Source of the DNA: Nocardia asteroides
GTDB lineage: Bacteria; Actinomycetota; Actinomycetes; Mycobacteriales; Mycobacteriaceae
Assembly (NCBI RefSeq): GCF_900637185.1
Contig: NZ_LR134352.1
Span: 186,001-250,000, forward strand
Length of the DNA stretch: 64,000 nucleotides
Reading direction: 5' to 3'
Each line of letters opens with the position of its first letter. The first letter of the stretch is position 1. Position numbers and translations under genes: made by a program. This document shows positions 18,624-26,168 of this stretch, in pieces. The notes under the pieces are model-generated. The model was not told the DNA's origin. It searched no databases and saw only the letters and a list, made by a program, of their open reading frames with translations.

Positions 18624-18636
18624 TGTCGCTGACAAT
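18622..18636. promoter_or_regulatory. Probable TetR operator
   Basis: Perfect palindrome ATTGTC-GCT-GACAAT over the putative start codon of the TetR gene. The position implies repression of its own operon, or a start further downstream at 18596. Confidence 0.6.
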
Positions 18637-18638
18637 AC

Positions 18639-18677
18639 CGAAGGGCCCGATCCCCTCGTCATGGATCGGGCCCTTCG
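18639..18677 (-). terminator. Strong hairpin behind the small peptide gene
   Basis: Perfect 15-bp arms CGAAGGGCCCGATCC (18639-18653) and GGATCGGGCCCTTCG (18663-18677) with a 9-nt loop; no T run. It lies 51 bases past the stop of the 36-residue ORF and just before the TetR promoter region, so it probably insulates the two. Confidence 0.7.
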
Positions 18678-18727
18678 GCTGCCCTTCCGGCTTACCGCGC
18701 GTTAGCCGAAAGTTGGCTACAGTCCGG

Positions 18728-18838
18728 TCAGTTGCCCGAGGCCTGTGCCGAACCGGTGCTCAGCGAGCTGGAGAGCAGGCCGAGCAGCAGGCTCAGAATG
18801 TTGCCGTCAGAGCTGTCGTCGGTGATGTTGTAAAGCAT
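18728..18838 (-). CDS. Small peptide of 36 residues, function unknown
   Basis: Start ATG at 18838 with GGAG seven bases upstream; stop TGA. The peptide opens MLYNITDDSSDGN (polar, acidic), continues with a short leucine-rich hydrophobic run ILSLLLGLLSSSL, and ends with a small polar tail TGSAQASGN. It has no cysteine and no basic residue. It is followed by a very strong hairpin and preceded by a 118-base gap after the AhpD-like gene, containing the inverted repeat GTGAC-N6-GTCAC (18862-18877). These flanks argue for a real, separately transcribed mini-gene. I do not recognise a family; a membrane-associated microprotein or a peptide precursor are both possible. Confidence 0.55.
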   Translation of the reverse strand: MLYNITDDSSDGNILSLLLGLLSSSLSTGSAQASGN

Positions 18839-18956
18839 GTGTCACTCCAAAGTGGTGCTGTGTGACTACGTTGTCACTGGCTATTTGCCGCTTCGGACGA
18901 TACCGAGCCGAATCTGAACAGGGAGTGTTTTAGAGGAATTTCCTAGAACTTTTTTG

Positions 18957-19562
18957 TCACTTGGCACAAGCCCCAGGAACTTCCGGCTCGCCCAGGCTCA
19001 ACATGAGCCGGTTCGCCCACGAGAACGACGCCGTCGACAGCACCAGATCGTGAATATCGGCGTCGTCGAAACCGAGCAGTCGCAGCCGGGTCAGCTCCGC
19101 GTGCGCGGGCCGCGGCGGCTGGGCGGCCAGCGCGGCGGTGAAATCGATGATCGCGTCCCATCGTTCGTCGATCCGGACCGCCACCCCGTCGTCCAGCAGT
19201 CGCTGCACATCGTCGACGCGCTTGGACAACTGAGATGTGAAACGAGAGTGTACCGAAGCGCAGTACTCACAACCGTTGAACCGCGAAGTCACGGTCGCGG
19301 CCAGCTCGCGTTCGGCGCGGGTGAGCCCCTCGCGGCTGTAGAAGATGTCCTTGTCGTTGGCGCTGCGGTGGGCCAGCACCTCGGGATTGCGGGCGAGCAG
19401 CCGGAAATAGGGACTCTCGCCGCGCTGACCTTCGAGCAGCGGACGCTGCCGTTCGTCGGCGTCGGCCAGCGCGATCGGTTCCACCCACGGCACCCAGTCG
19501 AGTTGTTCCTGGGTGAAACCCGTTGGGCGCGCGGCGGTCTCGACATCACGGACTTCGGTCAT
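18957..19562 (-). CDS. AhpD-like alkylhydroperoxidase domain protein (Avi_7169-type)
   Basis: 201 residues. The CMD/AhpD core has the redox motif Cys98-x-x-Cys101 with His105 and a glutamate about twelve residues before it (in RAERELAA), the arrangement that gives AhpD-type thiol peroxidase or proton-relay activity. It resembles the 'alkylhydroperoxidase domain protein, Avi_7169' family, known to co-occur with an Avi_7170-type CMD protein and a KPN_01858-type luciferase-like monooxygenase, exactly as here. Last gene of the seven-gene operon; its ATG overlaps the preceding stop (ATGA). Possible role: removing peroxide or handling the product of the monooxygenase. Confidence 0.85.
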   Translation of the reverse strand: MTEVRDVETAARPTGFTQEQLDWVPWVEPIALADADERQRPLLEGQRGESPYFRLLARNPEVLAHRSANDKDIFYSREGLTRAERELAATVTSRFNGCEYCASVHSRFTSQLSKRVDDVQRLLDDGVAVRIDERWDAIIDFTAALAAQPPRPAHAELTRLRLLGFDDADIHDLVLSTASFSWANRLMLSLGEPEVPGACAK

Positions 19563-20020
19563 CGGGTAGCTCCGATCAGGGCGAGACCGGCCAGCAGCCG
19601 GATCTGGTAGTTCACGAAGCCGGTGAGCTGGGCGACGGTGACGATATCGGTCTCGGTCAGCCCGGCGGCCAGCAGCTCGTCGACGTGGGCGCGGGTGCTC
19701 GTGGCAGGCGCGGTGGTGAGGCGGGTCGCATGTTGCAGTGCCGCAGTGAGTTTCGCGTCTCCGGCCGAATTCGCCTGTGCGCCCGCCCGGTCGGCGTAGA
19801 AGGCGGCCAGGTCGGCCGCCTCGCCGAGGGTGGCGACGTGCGCCGCGACGGCGGCCAGGCGCTCGGACCCGAAGGCGCGGCCGCCCGGCCCGTCGAACAG
19901 GGCGTCGTGCACGGCCTGGGTGCTGTCCACGACCACCGGCCTGGACCGGCGCACGACGGCGACCTTCGCCGCGAGCTCGGCGCCGAGCACCGTATCGATG
20001 ACATCCGGTTCGGCACTCAT
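19559..20020 (-). CDS. CMD-domain protein (Avi_7170-type)
   Basis: 153 residues from the ATG at 20020, overlapping the monooxygenase stop (ATGA). It belongs to the carboxymuconolactone decarboxylase/AhpD fold but lacks the CxxC pair; the corresponding helix reads TGFVNYQIRLLAGL. It probably forms a heteromer or works in sequence with the following CxxC-containing paralogue, whose start it overlaps. It matches the Avi_7170 family found in the same conserved cassette. No activity is established. Confidence 0.82.
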   Translation of the reverse strand: MSAEPDVIDTVLGAELAAKVAVVRRSRPVVVDSTQAVHDALFDGPGGRAFGSERLAAVAAHVATLGEAADLAAFYADRAGAQANSAGDAKLTAALQHATRLTTAPATSTRAHVDELLAAGLTETDIVTVAQLTGFVNYQIRLLAGLALIGATR

Positions 20021-21027
20021 GCCGGACCCCTTTCGCTGACCGGCCGACCGAGCCGCGGCGCGACCTCGGTGGCGAGAAGTTCGATCGATCGCAGCGCGGC
20101 GCGCTGGTCCGGATCGATCGGATGGACCTGGACGATGAGATCGGTGGCCGCGGCGACCGCGCTGTCGGCGGCCAACCGTGCCGCGACCTCGTCCGGCGTG
20201 CCGACGAAGGAGTCGCGCAGCACGTCGTCGACGGTGGCGGCCTGCTCCGGGATTCCCGCGTCGCGCAGATGATCGAGGAAACGCAGTGCGCCGCGATGAG
20301 CCCGGCGCACCGCCTCGTGCCGATCGTCGGCGACGAAAACGCTGCGGGAGGCGCCGATCCGGGGCTCGACGCCCGCGGGCAGGGCCGCGCGGTAGGCCGC
20401 GATCAGGTCGGCTTGCAGCGCGTCCAGCGCGATGCCTGCGTCCCTGGGCTGGGTGCGTGACAGCAGCAGCCCCGCGCCGGCGGCACCGGCGCGTGCGGCG
20501 CCGTCGACGGAGAAACTGGCGTGCCAGACGCGTTCGCGCAGGGTCGGTACGGGCGGATGCAGCGGCCGGCCCGGTACCAGGTCGGCGCCGTCGAGGGCGG
20601 CGGTGATCGCGGCCAGCTTCTCGCCGTAGACGCGCTGCCTGTCGGCGGGATCGATGCCGAACAGCGTGAACGAACTCTTGGAACCGCCACTGCCGTAACC
20701 CAATTCGAGACGGCCGCCGGACAGGGTGTCGAGCACCGCCGCGTCCTCGGCCACCCGGATGGGGTCCTCGAGGCCGAGGGTGACGATGGCGGTGCCGAGC
20801 CGGATCCGCGGGTACCGGGCCGCGGCGGCGGCCAGGAAGACGAACGGCGACGGCAGTCCGCCCTCGGCGGGGTCGACGTGGTGCTGGGCCACCCAGGCGG
20901 TGTCGTAGCCGAGCCGTTCGGCCAGGCCGATCTGTTCGAGCGCGTCGGCGTAGACCTGGGCCGCGGTCTGCGTGTCGTCGTAGCGGACCAGCCGGGTGAA
21001 CAGGCCGAGCCGTTTTCCCTCGCTCAT
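20017..21027 (-). CDS. FMN-dependent luciferase-like monooxygenase (KPN_01858-type)
   Basis: 336 residues, a bacterial luciferase-like TIM-barrel flavin monooxygenase. Seen: N-terminal GLFTRLVRYDD, AWVAQHHVDP (the conserved histidine pair region), TIVTLGLEDPIRVAEDAAVLD and GRLELGYGSGG, all typical of the LLM group that includes SsuD and alkanal monooxygenases. It needs reduced FMN from a separate reductase; none is encoded in this operon. Start and stop overlap the neighbours by four bases. The SAM-responsive leader far upstream suggests a sulfur substrate, as for SsuD, but that is inference. Confidence 0.87.
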   Translation of the reverse strand: MSEGKRLGLFTRLVRYDDTQTAAQVYADALEQIGLAERLGYDTAWVAQHHVDPAEGGLPSPFVFLAAAAARYPRIRLGTAIVTLGLEDPIRVAEDAAVLDTLSGGRLELGYGSGGSKSSFTLFGIDPADRQRVYGEKLAAITAALDGADLVPGRPLHPPVPTLRERVWHASFSVDGAARAGAAGAGLLLSRTQPRDAGIALDALQADLIAAYRAALPAGVEPRIGASRSVFVADDRHEAVRRAHRGALRFLDHLRDAGIPEQAATVDDVLRDSFVGTPDEVAARLAADSAVAAATDLIVQVHPIDPDQRAALRSIELLATEVAPRLGRPVSERGPA

Positions 21028-21770
21028 GCGGGCACCTTTCCGAGGTAGGCGTCGCGGATGGCGGGATCGTCGAGCAGGTCGGCGGCGGTGCCGTGCAGCA
21101 CGATGCGGCCGCCGCTGAGCACATTGCCGGTGTGCGCGATCGACAGCGCCAGCTCGGCCTGCTGCTCCACGATCAGGATCGCCAGCCCCAATTCGGTGTT
21201 GAGCCGGGCGATCTCGTCGAGCACCCGGTCCACGAACAGCGGCGACAGGCCCATGGTCGGCTCGTCCATGCAGATCAGCCGGGGTTTGCTCATCAGCGCC
21301 CTGGCGAAGGCCAGCATCTGCTGCTCGCCGCCCGACAGCGTGCCCGCCTGCTGGGTCCGCCGCTCCCGCAGACGCGGGAAGTGCTCGTACAGTTCGGCGG
21401 CCCTGGCCGCCAGCACCGCGCGCCGCTCCTTGCGGATGTAGCCCCCGACGTGCAGATTCTCCTCCACCGTCATCGCCGGGAACACCCGTCTGGCCTCGGG
21501 GACCGACGCCAGACCGGCCGCGATCCGGGCGGCGGGCGGGCTGGCGCTCACGTCGACGCCGTCGATGCGGACCGCGCCGGAGGTGGGCCGCAGCAGGCCG
21601 AGCGCGGTCTTCATCGTGGTGGACTTGCCCGAGGCGTTGCCGCCCAGCAGCGAGACGATCTCGCCGGGCCGCACGGTCAGCGACACCTTGTCCAGGGCGC
21701 GCGAGGGGCCGTAGTGCACGGTGACCTCGTCGAATTCCAGGATGGGCTGGGCGTTCTCGTCATTCGGCAC
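21024..21770 (-). CDS. ABC transporter ATP-binding protein, LivF-like
   Basis: 248 residues. Walker A GGNASGKST, signature LSGGEQQ and Walker B LICMDEPTMGL are present. The size and sequence place it with LivF, one of two ATPases of the branched-chain (HAAT) family importers. Overlaps the LivG-like gene by 11 bases and the monooxygenase gene by 4. A minor oddity is Asn-Ala in the P-loop (GGNASGKS), where GxNGxGK is usual. Confidence 0.92.
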   Translation of the reverse strand: MPNDENAQPILEFDEVTVHYGPSRALDKVSLTVRPGEIVSLLGGNASGKSTTMKTALGLLRPTSGAVRIDGVDVSASPPAARIAAGLASVPEARRVFPAMTVEENLHVGGYIRKERRAVLAARAAELYEHFPRLRERRTQQAGTLSGGEQQMLAFARALMSKPRLICMDEPTMGLSPLFVDRVLDEIARLNTELGLAILIVEQQAELALSIAHTGNVLSGGRIVLHGTAADLLDDPAIRDAYLGKVPA

Positions 21771-22665
21771 CGGCGCTCACCTTCTCTGCTCCCGTCTGCG
21801 CGGACGCGGCGGGCGCGCGCAGTCTGCGCCGCCCCAGATACGCCTCGATCACGCGCTCGTCCTGCTGGATCTGTTCCGGACGGCCCTGCGCGATGATCCG
21901 GCCCTCGTCGAGCACGATCACCCGGTCCGAGAGCGCGTTCACCAGTTCCAGTTTGTGTTCCACCAGCACGATGGTCTGACCGGCGGCTTTCAGCTCGGCG
22001 AGTTGCGTGCCGACCTCGGCGGTCTCGGTCTGGTTCATGCCCGCCGCCGGCTCGTCGAGCAGCAGCACCGCAGGGCGCAGGGCCAGCGCCCTGGCGATCT
22101 CGGTGCGGCGCCGGTTGGCGTAGGACAGCGTGTAGGCGTTGTGCTCGGCACGCGGTCCGAGCCGCTCGGCGAACCTGGCCAGCTGCGCGTCGACCAGGTC
22201 GGCCGTGGCCTCACGTTCGGCCCGCACGGCCCGCGTGGGCACCAGCGCCAGCGCGGTCTCGGCCAGCAGCGGCAGCCACCGCAGCACCGGGAAGCGGGCC
22301 AGGCGCTGCCAGGGCCGTTCCGCGCTGATCGTGGTGTGCAGGCCGATCTCGACGTTCTCGCGCACCGTCAGGTTGCCGAACACCCGGCCGTTCTGGAAGG
22401 TCCTGGCGATGCCCGCCCTGGCCGCGGCCTCCTGCGAGCCGGGCCGCAGCCGGGCCCCGGCGACCTCCACCCGTCCCTCGTCCGGGCGCAGCACGCCCGA
22501 GATGAGGTTGACCGTGGTGGTCTTGCCGGACCCGTTGGGCCCGATGATGGAGACGAATTCGCCCGGCGCGACGGTCAATTCGATGCCGTCGACGGCACGG
22601 ACACCGCCGAAGGACTTGCGCAGCCCGGTGACCGCGAGCGCGGGCTCATGCGTGGACGGGGACAC
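21760..22665 (-). CDS. ABC transporter ATP-binding protein, LivG-like
   Basis: 301 residues. Walker A GPNGSGKTT, signature LSYANRRRTEIARAL (the LivG-type variant of LSGGQ) and Walker B LLLDEPAAGMNQTE are visible. Second ATPase of the HAAT-type importer. It is longer than E. coli LivG (255 residues), mainly through an insert after the Q-loop and a C-terminal tail. Its start overlaps the permease gene by 20 bases. Confidence 0.92.
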   Translation of the reverse strand: MSPSTHEPALAVTGLRKSFGGVRAVDGIELTVAPGEFVSIIGPNGSGKTTTVNLISGVLRPDEGRVEVAGARLRPGSQEAAARAGIARTFQNGRVFGNLTVRENVEIGLHTTISAERPWQRLARFPVLRWLPLLAETALALVPTRAVRAEREATADLVDAQLARFAERLGPRAEHNAYTLSYANRRRTEIARALALRPAVLLLDEPAAGMNQTETAEVGTQLAELKAAGQTIVLVEHKLELVNALSDRVIVLDEGRIIAQGRPEQIQQDERVIEAYLGRRRLRAPAASAQTGAEKVSAGAE

Positions 22666-24481
22666 GATCTCTCCTCACCAGAACACCCTGCGGACGGAAC
22701 CGGATGATCAGCAGCAGCACCACGCCGTAGAGCAGGATGCGTGCCTCCGGCGCCAGCCGCAGCGCCTCGGGAACGCCGATCAGCACCGCGGCGCCGAGCA
22801 CGGCGCCATAGGGCGAGCCGGTGCCGCCGAGCACCAGCACCGTGACGATCAGCAGGGACATGGACAGGTTGAACACGGTCGGGTCGATATAGCTGTACTG
22901 ATGCGCCAGCAACGCGCCCGCGATCCCGGAGAACAGCGCGCTGATCGCGAAGGCCAGCGCCTTGTAGTCGCGCACCGGGATGCCCGAGGACCGCGCCGCC
23001 ACCTCGTCGGCGCCGACCGCGCGCAACGCAGTGCCGAGGCGGGAGCGCTGCACCCCCACCACCACCGCCAGCGTGATCGCCAGGAACACCAGATCCAGCC
23101 AGAACACCTCGACGTTCTCGGTGAACTCGTGCCCGAGGACGGTCGGCACCGGAATGCCGAAGATGCCGTAGCTGCCCCGGGTCAGCGACTCCCAGTTGCG
23201 GATCACCGCGACGATCACGATGCCGATGCCGAGGGTGGCGATCGCGACGTAGTGCCCGTTCAGGTTCCACAGCGGCGCGGCCAGGATCGAGGAGATCACC
23301 GCGGCCAGCACCCCACCGGCGAGTGCGGCGGCCAGGAACGGCCAGTCGTGGTTCACGGTGAGGATGGCCGAGGTGTAGGCGCCGATCGCGATCGGCCCGG
23401 CCTGCCCGATCACCAGCTGTCCCGCCGAGCCCGCCACCAGCGTCATCGAGACCGCGACGATGGCGTAGGCCAGGATCTGCGTGCCGACCACGATGGCGTA
23501 GTTGTTCGCCACCAGCGGCACGATCAGCGCTGCCACCGCGAACACCACGACCGCGTGCCACCAGCGCACCCGCAATTGCCTGCCCGCGCCCAGGAAGGTG
23601 CCGGTGAGTGGTTCGGCGCTGATGGCGGGCACCTTCGCCAGCAGCCCGCCGGGCCGCAGGATCAGGAACGCCACGAGTACGCCGAAGGTGATCAGGTCGC
23701 GATAGCCGTCACCGAAGACATAGATGCCGAAGGCCTCGACGATGCCGAGCGCGAACCCGCCGATCACCGCGCCGGGAATCGACCCGAGCCCGCCGATGGT
23801 GGCCGCGACGAAGCCGGTGAGCCCGGCCAGGGTGCCGCTGGTCGGCGAGATGTTCGAGTTGTACAGCCCGACGAAGATCCCGGCCAGGCCGCCGAGTCCG
23901 GAGGCGATGGCGAAGGCCAGCACTTGGATCCGGCTGACTCCGATTCCCATCTGCGCGGCGGCGTCGGGGTCCTGGGCGGTCGCGCGGATGGCCAGGCCGT
24001 AGCGGCTGAACCGCAGGAACCCGGCCAGCCCCGCCATGACCACCAGGGTGATCGCGAACATCACCAGATCGGAGGTGCCGAAGCGGACACCGCCGAGCTG
24101 GAAGTTGTTGGTGGGCAGCACCTGCGGGAACGGCCGCGTCTCCGGACCGAACACGATCTGGGTGAGGTTCTCGATGATCAGCCCGGCCGCGACCGTGGCC
24201 AGCAGCGCAGCGATGGCTGGCGCCTTGCGCAGCGGGTGCACCGCCAGCACGTCGATGAGGACGCCGACCAGCGCGGTGCCCGCGACCACCAGCACGATGG
24301 TCAGCCAGAGCGGGAAACCCACTTCGGCGATCAGCCACCAGCCCAGGATCGAGCCGAGGGCGAAGACCGCGCCGTGCGCGAAATTGATGACATTGGTGAC
24401 GCCGAAGATGAGGGTGATGCCCACGGCGAGCAGCGCGTACGCGTTGCCGTGGACCACACCGGCGATGAGGGTGTCGAACAT
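22646..24481 (-). CDS. Fused LivH-LivM branched-chain-type ABC permease
   Basis: 611 residues from the ATG at 24481. The N-terminal half (about 1-290) is LivH-like, with GVTNVINFAHGA at the start and GSIPGAVIGG near its end; the C-terminal half (about 310-611) is LivM-like, with AGSAGQLVIGQAGPIAIGAYTSAIL and LGGTGSPYGAVLGA. Normally these are two proteins; the fusion is common in some bacteria. It forms the membrane channel of the importer. The ATG overlaps the stop of the binding-protein gene (TGATG). Confidence 0.92.
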   Translation of the reverse strand: MFDTLIAGVVHGNAYALLAVGITLIFGVTNVINFAHGAVFALGSILGWWLIAEVGFPLWLTIVLVVAGTALVGVLIDVLAVHPLRKAPAIAALLATVAAGLIIENLTQIVFGPETRPFPQVLPTNNFQLGGVRFGTSDLVMFAITLVVMAGLAGFLRFSRYGLAIRATAQDPDAAAQMGIGVSRIQVLAFAIASGLGGLAGIFVGLYNSNISPTSGTLAGLTGFVAATIGGLGSIPGAVIGGFALGIVEAFGIYVFGDGYRDLITFGVLVAFLILRPGGLLAKVPAISAEPLTGTFLGAGRQLRVRWWHAVVVFAVAALIVPLVANNYAIVVGTQILAYAIVAVSMTLVAGSAGQLVIGQAGPIAIGAYTSAILTVNHDWPFLAAALAGGVLAAVISSILAAPLWNLNGHYVAIATLGIGIVIVAVIRNWESLTRGSYGIFGIPVPTVLGHEFTENVEVFWLDLVFLAITLAVVVGVQRSRLGTALRAVGADEVAARSSGIPVRDYKALAFAISALFSGIAGALLAHQYSYIDPTVFNLSMSLLIVTVLVLGGTGSPYGAVLGAAVLIGVPEALRLAPEARILLYGVVLLLIIRFRPQGVLVRRDRVPVHA

Positions 24482-25641
24482 CAGCGGTTGCCGGTCGGCA
24501 CGAACTTGCCTTCCTTCAGCACCAGTTCGCGCGGGGTCACGCCCTTGGGGCGACGCGATTCCTGGTCGAAGGCGAAGGTCCCGAGACCGATTCCGGTGAA
24601 CCGGGTTTCGGTCTTCAGACCGTCGAGGATGCCCTCGCGGGTGGCCCCGCCCTTCTTCGCCGCCTGCGCCAGCACGTGCAGCGCGTCGTAGGCGTAGACG
24701 TTGAAGTCGCCCGGGTCGGTGTTGAACTTCGCCCGGAACTTGGTGACGAAGTCCTGCACCTTCGGATCGGGGTCGGCGGGGCTGAAGATGCCGTTGACGA
24801 TGTCGCCCTCGGCGGCGGCACCGGCCAGCGAGATGAACTGCGGGGTGTTCTGTCCGCCGAAGAACTGGCCGGTGAAGCCCACATCGCGCAGCTGCTTGAC
24901 CACCAGCGCGCCGTCGGGGCCGTAGCCCAGGTGCACGAAGGCGTCCGGATTCGCCTCGCGGCCCTTGATCAGGATCGGCTTCACATCGGTGGAGTCGGGC
25001 AGGATCGGCGAGGAGTAGGCGATCTCCACGCCCTTCTGCTCGGCGAACTTCTCGAAGAACTGGAACGCCTGCTTGCCCCAGTCGGTTTCGAGGTAGACCA
25101 CCGAGACCTTCTTGGCCTTCTTCGACACCCACTCGGCATTGCGTTCCTGGAAGACGTCGAGGGTGATCGACGGGCTCCAGGAGTAGTCGCCCGCCTTGGT
25201 GAAGTCGACGGCGGAATTGGTGAAGCCGTACTGGACGAGCTTGCCGCGGTTGTAGATCGGCGAGGCCGCGATCGAGGCGGGCGAGGAGAAGTCACCGAGT
25301 TCGGCGATGACCGACTTGTCGTCGACGAACTTGGTGGCGATCGGCACGGTCTGCTTGGGATCGGACTGCGAGTCCTCCCACTTCAGTTCGACCTTGCGCC
25401 CGTCGATGCCGCCCGCGGCGTTGATCTCGTCGAGTGCCAGGTCGAACCCCTGCTGCCACAGCCGCCCGTACTCGGCAGAGGGCCCGGTGCGCGGACCGGA
25501 GACGCCGAAATACACCGAGCCGCCGGCGGACTCGCCACCGCCGGAGTCGCTGCAACCGACGACGGCGGCCGCCACCGTCACCGCGGCCAAAGCACCGGCC
25601 ACGATCTTCACCCGGCGCGAGCCGATCGAGAACTTGCTCAT
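24481..25641 (-). CDS. Substrate-binding lipoprotein, LivJ/HAAT family
   Basis: 386 residues from the ATG at 25641, with GAAGGA upstream. A lipoprotein signal peptide ends at Cys30 (AAVVGC). The mature part is a type I periplasmic-binding fold: GVSGPRTGPSAEYGRLWQQG at the N-terminus, then DSQSDPKQTVPIATKFV. Related binding proteins take branched-chain amino acids, amides, urea or aromatic acids. First gene of the operon, behind a 310-nt leader with a SAM-IV aptamer and a cysteine-bearing leader peptide; this points to a sulfur-containing ligand rather than leucine, as inference. Confidence 0.9.
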   Translation of the reverse strand: MSKFSIGSRRVKIVAGALAAVTVAAAVVGCSDSGGGESAGGSVYFGVSGPRTGPSAEYGRLWQQGFDLALDEINAAGGIDGRKVELKWEDSQSDPKQTVPIATKFVDDKSVIAELGDFSSPASIAASPIYNRGKLVQYGFTNSAVDFTKAGDYSWSPSITLDVFQERNAEWVSKKAKKVSVVYLETDWGKQAFQFFEKFAEQKGVEIAYSSPILPDSTDVKPILIKGREANPDAFVHLGYGPDGALVVKQLRDVGFTGQFFGGQNTPQFISLAGAAAEGDIVNGIFSPADPDPKVQDFVTKFRAKFNTDPGDFNVYAYDALHVLAQAAKKGGATREGILDGLKTETRFTGIGLGTFAFDQESRRPKGVTPRELVLKEGKFVPTGNR

Positions 25642-25714
25642 TGCTGATTCCTTCGAAATCGTATGCCCGCGACCATCAGCGGACATAAGGAAATTGCGGG
25701 TACGCGAAAACGAT

Positions 25715-25825
25715 TCACGTACGAGACAATTGGCGCGCCAGTGCCGGCGCGAACAGCCCACCCCGATCAGGGCAGGCGGAAATTGCCCGCGTCAGCAGGC
25801 GGATGCATCGACACGCATAGTCCAT
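25715..25825 (-). CDS. Putative cysteine-containing leader peptide
   Basis: 36 codons, ATG at 25825 after a weak AACGGGG. The peptide starts MDYACRCIRLLTRAISACP, with Cys at 5, 7 and 18 and an arginine-rich end. It lies between the SAM-IV aptamer and the first gene of the transporter operon. Short upstream ORFs with clustered Cys codons are known to attenuate sulfur-assimilation operons in mycobacteria, and small peptides of a similar R..I.LL.RA...C pattern precede sulfur genes in Actinobacteria. It is listed as coding because of position and composition; no expression evidence. Confidence 0.5.
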   Translation of the reverse strand: MDYACRCIRLLTRAISACPDRGGLFAPALARQLSRT

Positions 25826-25844
25826 CCCCGTTCGTTCGGCGCTT

Positions 25845-25865
25845 GCGCTCTCGTGGCGAGAGCGC
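25845..25865 (-). terminator. Hairpin at the 3' edge of the first SAM-IV aptamer
   Basis: Perfect 9-bp arms GCGCTCTCG (25845-25853) and CGAGAGCGC (25857-25865) with a 3-nt loop, directly abutting the aptamer. There is no T run, so it may be an expression-platform terminator or a structural element. Confidence 0.55.
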
Positions 25866-25953
25866 CTGGTCGTCACCCGGGGCACCCCACCGCCGAGCGA
25901 GGGTTGCCGATCAGCGAGCCGGGGCTCGAACATGCTGATACTCGTGACCGTGC
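25866..25953 (-). promoter_or_regulatory. SAM-IV riboswitch (copy 1)
   Basis: Read 5' to 3' on the minus strand the aptamer runs GGTCACGAGTATCAGC, then CGAGCCCCGGCTCGCTGATC, then GGCAACCCTCGC, then GGTGGGGTGCCCCGGGTGACGACC split over the closing stem. The GGCAACC core, the CCCCGG pseudoknot segment and the GGTGGGGTGCCCCGGGTGA hairpin region are the hallmarks of the actinobacterial SAM-IV class (Rfam RF00634). It lies 225 bases ahead of the binding-protein gene. Recognised from memory of the consensus; a covariance search was not run. Confidence 0.87.
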
Positions 25954-25957
25954 AGGA

Positions 25958-25963
25958 AATATA
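25958..25963 (-). promoter_or_regulatory. -10 promoter element of the SAM-IV/ABC operon
   Basis: TATATT on the minus strand, about 7 bases before the predicted 5' end of the aptamer. It would start the transcript at about 25951, right at the riboswitch. No good -35 box is visible. Confidence 0.5.
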
Positions 25964-26121
25964 GCAGCAGGTCAGCGCCGGATCCCGGGGAGCGACAGCG
26001 CACCGATGCCGTTCCGGGACAGCCGGATACGGATCTAGCTGCGACTTTTCGCACGACGACGTTGTTGCGATCAGCTCGAGACAAATCGCGGCGCGGCACC
26101 GCCCGGTATCGGCGCACCGTG

Positions 26122-26137
26122 CGACAAATCATTGTCG
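26122..26137. promoter_or_regulatory. Inverted repeat ahead of azoR
   Basis: CGACAA-ATCA-TTGTCG, 32 bases before the azoR start. Possible operator; no regulator gene is adjacent. A related half-site (GACAAATCG) occurs at about 26080. Confidence 0.45.
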
Positions 26138-26168
26138 GGCGCGCACCTCGCCCGGTACTGCTATTCCC

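Noticed and set aside
18860..18877. Third SAM-type aptamer before the 36-residue peptide gene
   Set aside because: Only a short GTGAC-N6-GTCAC repeat is present; no GGCAACC core or CCCCGG segment.
22139..24691. 850-codon + strand frame over the ABC transporter genes
   Set aside because: Shadow of LivG-, LivHM- and binding-protein genes, all of which have clear motifs.
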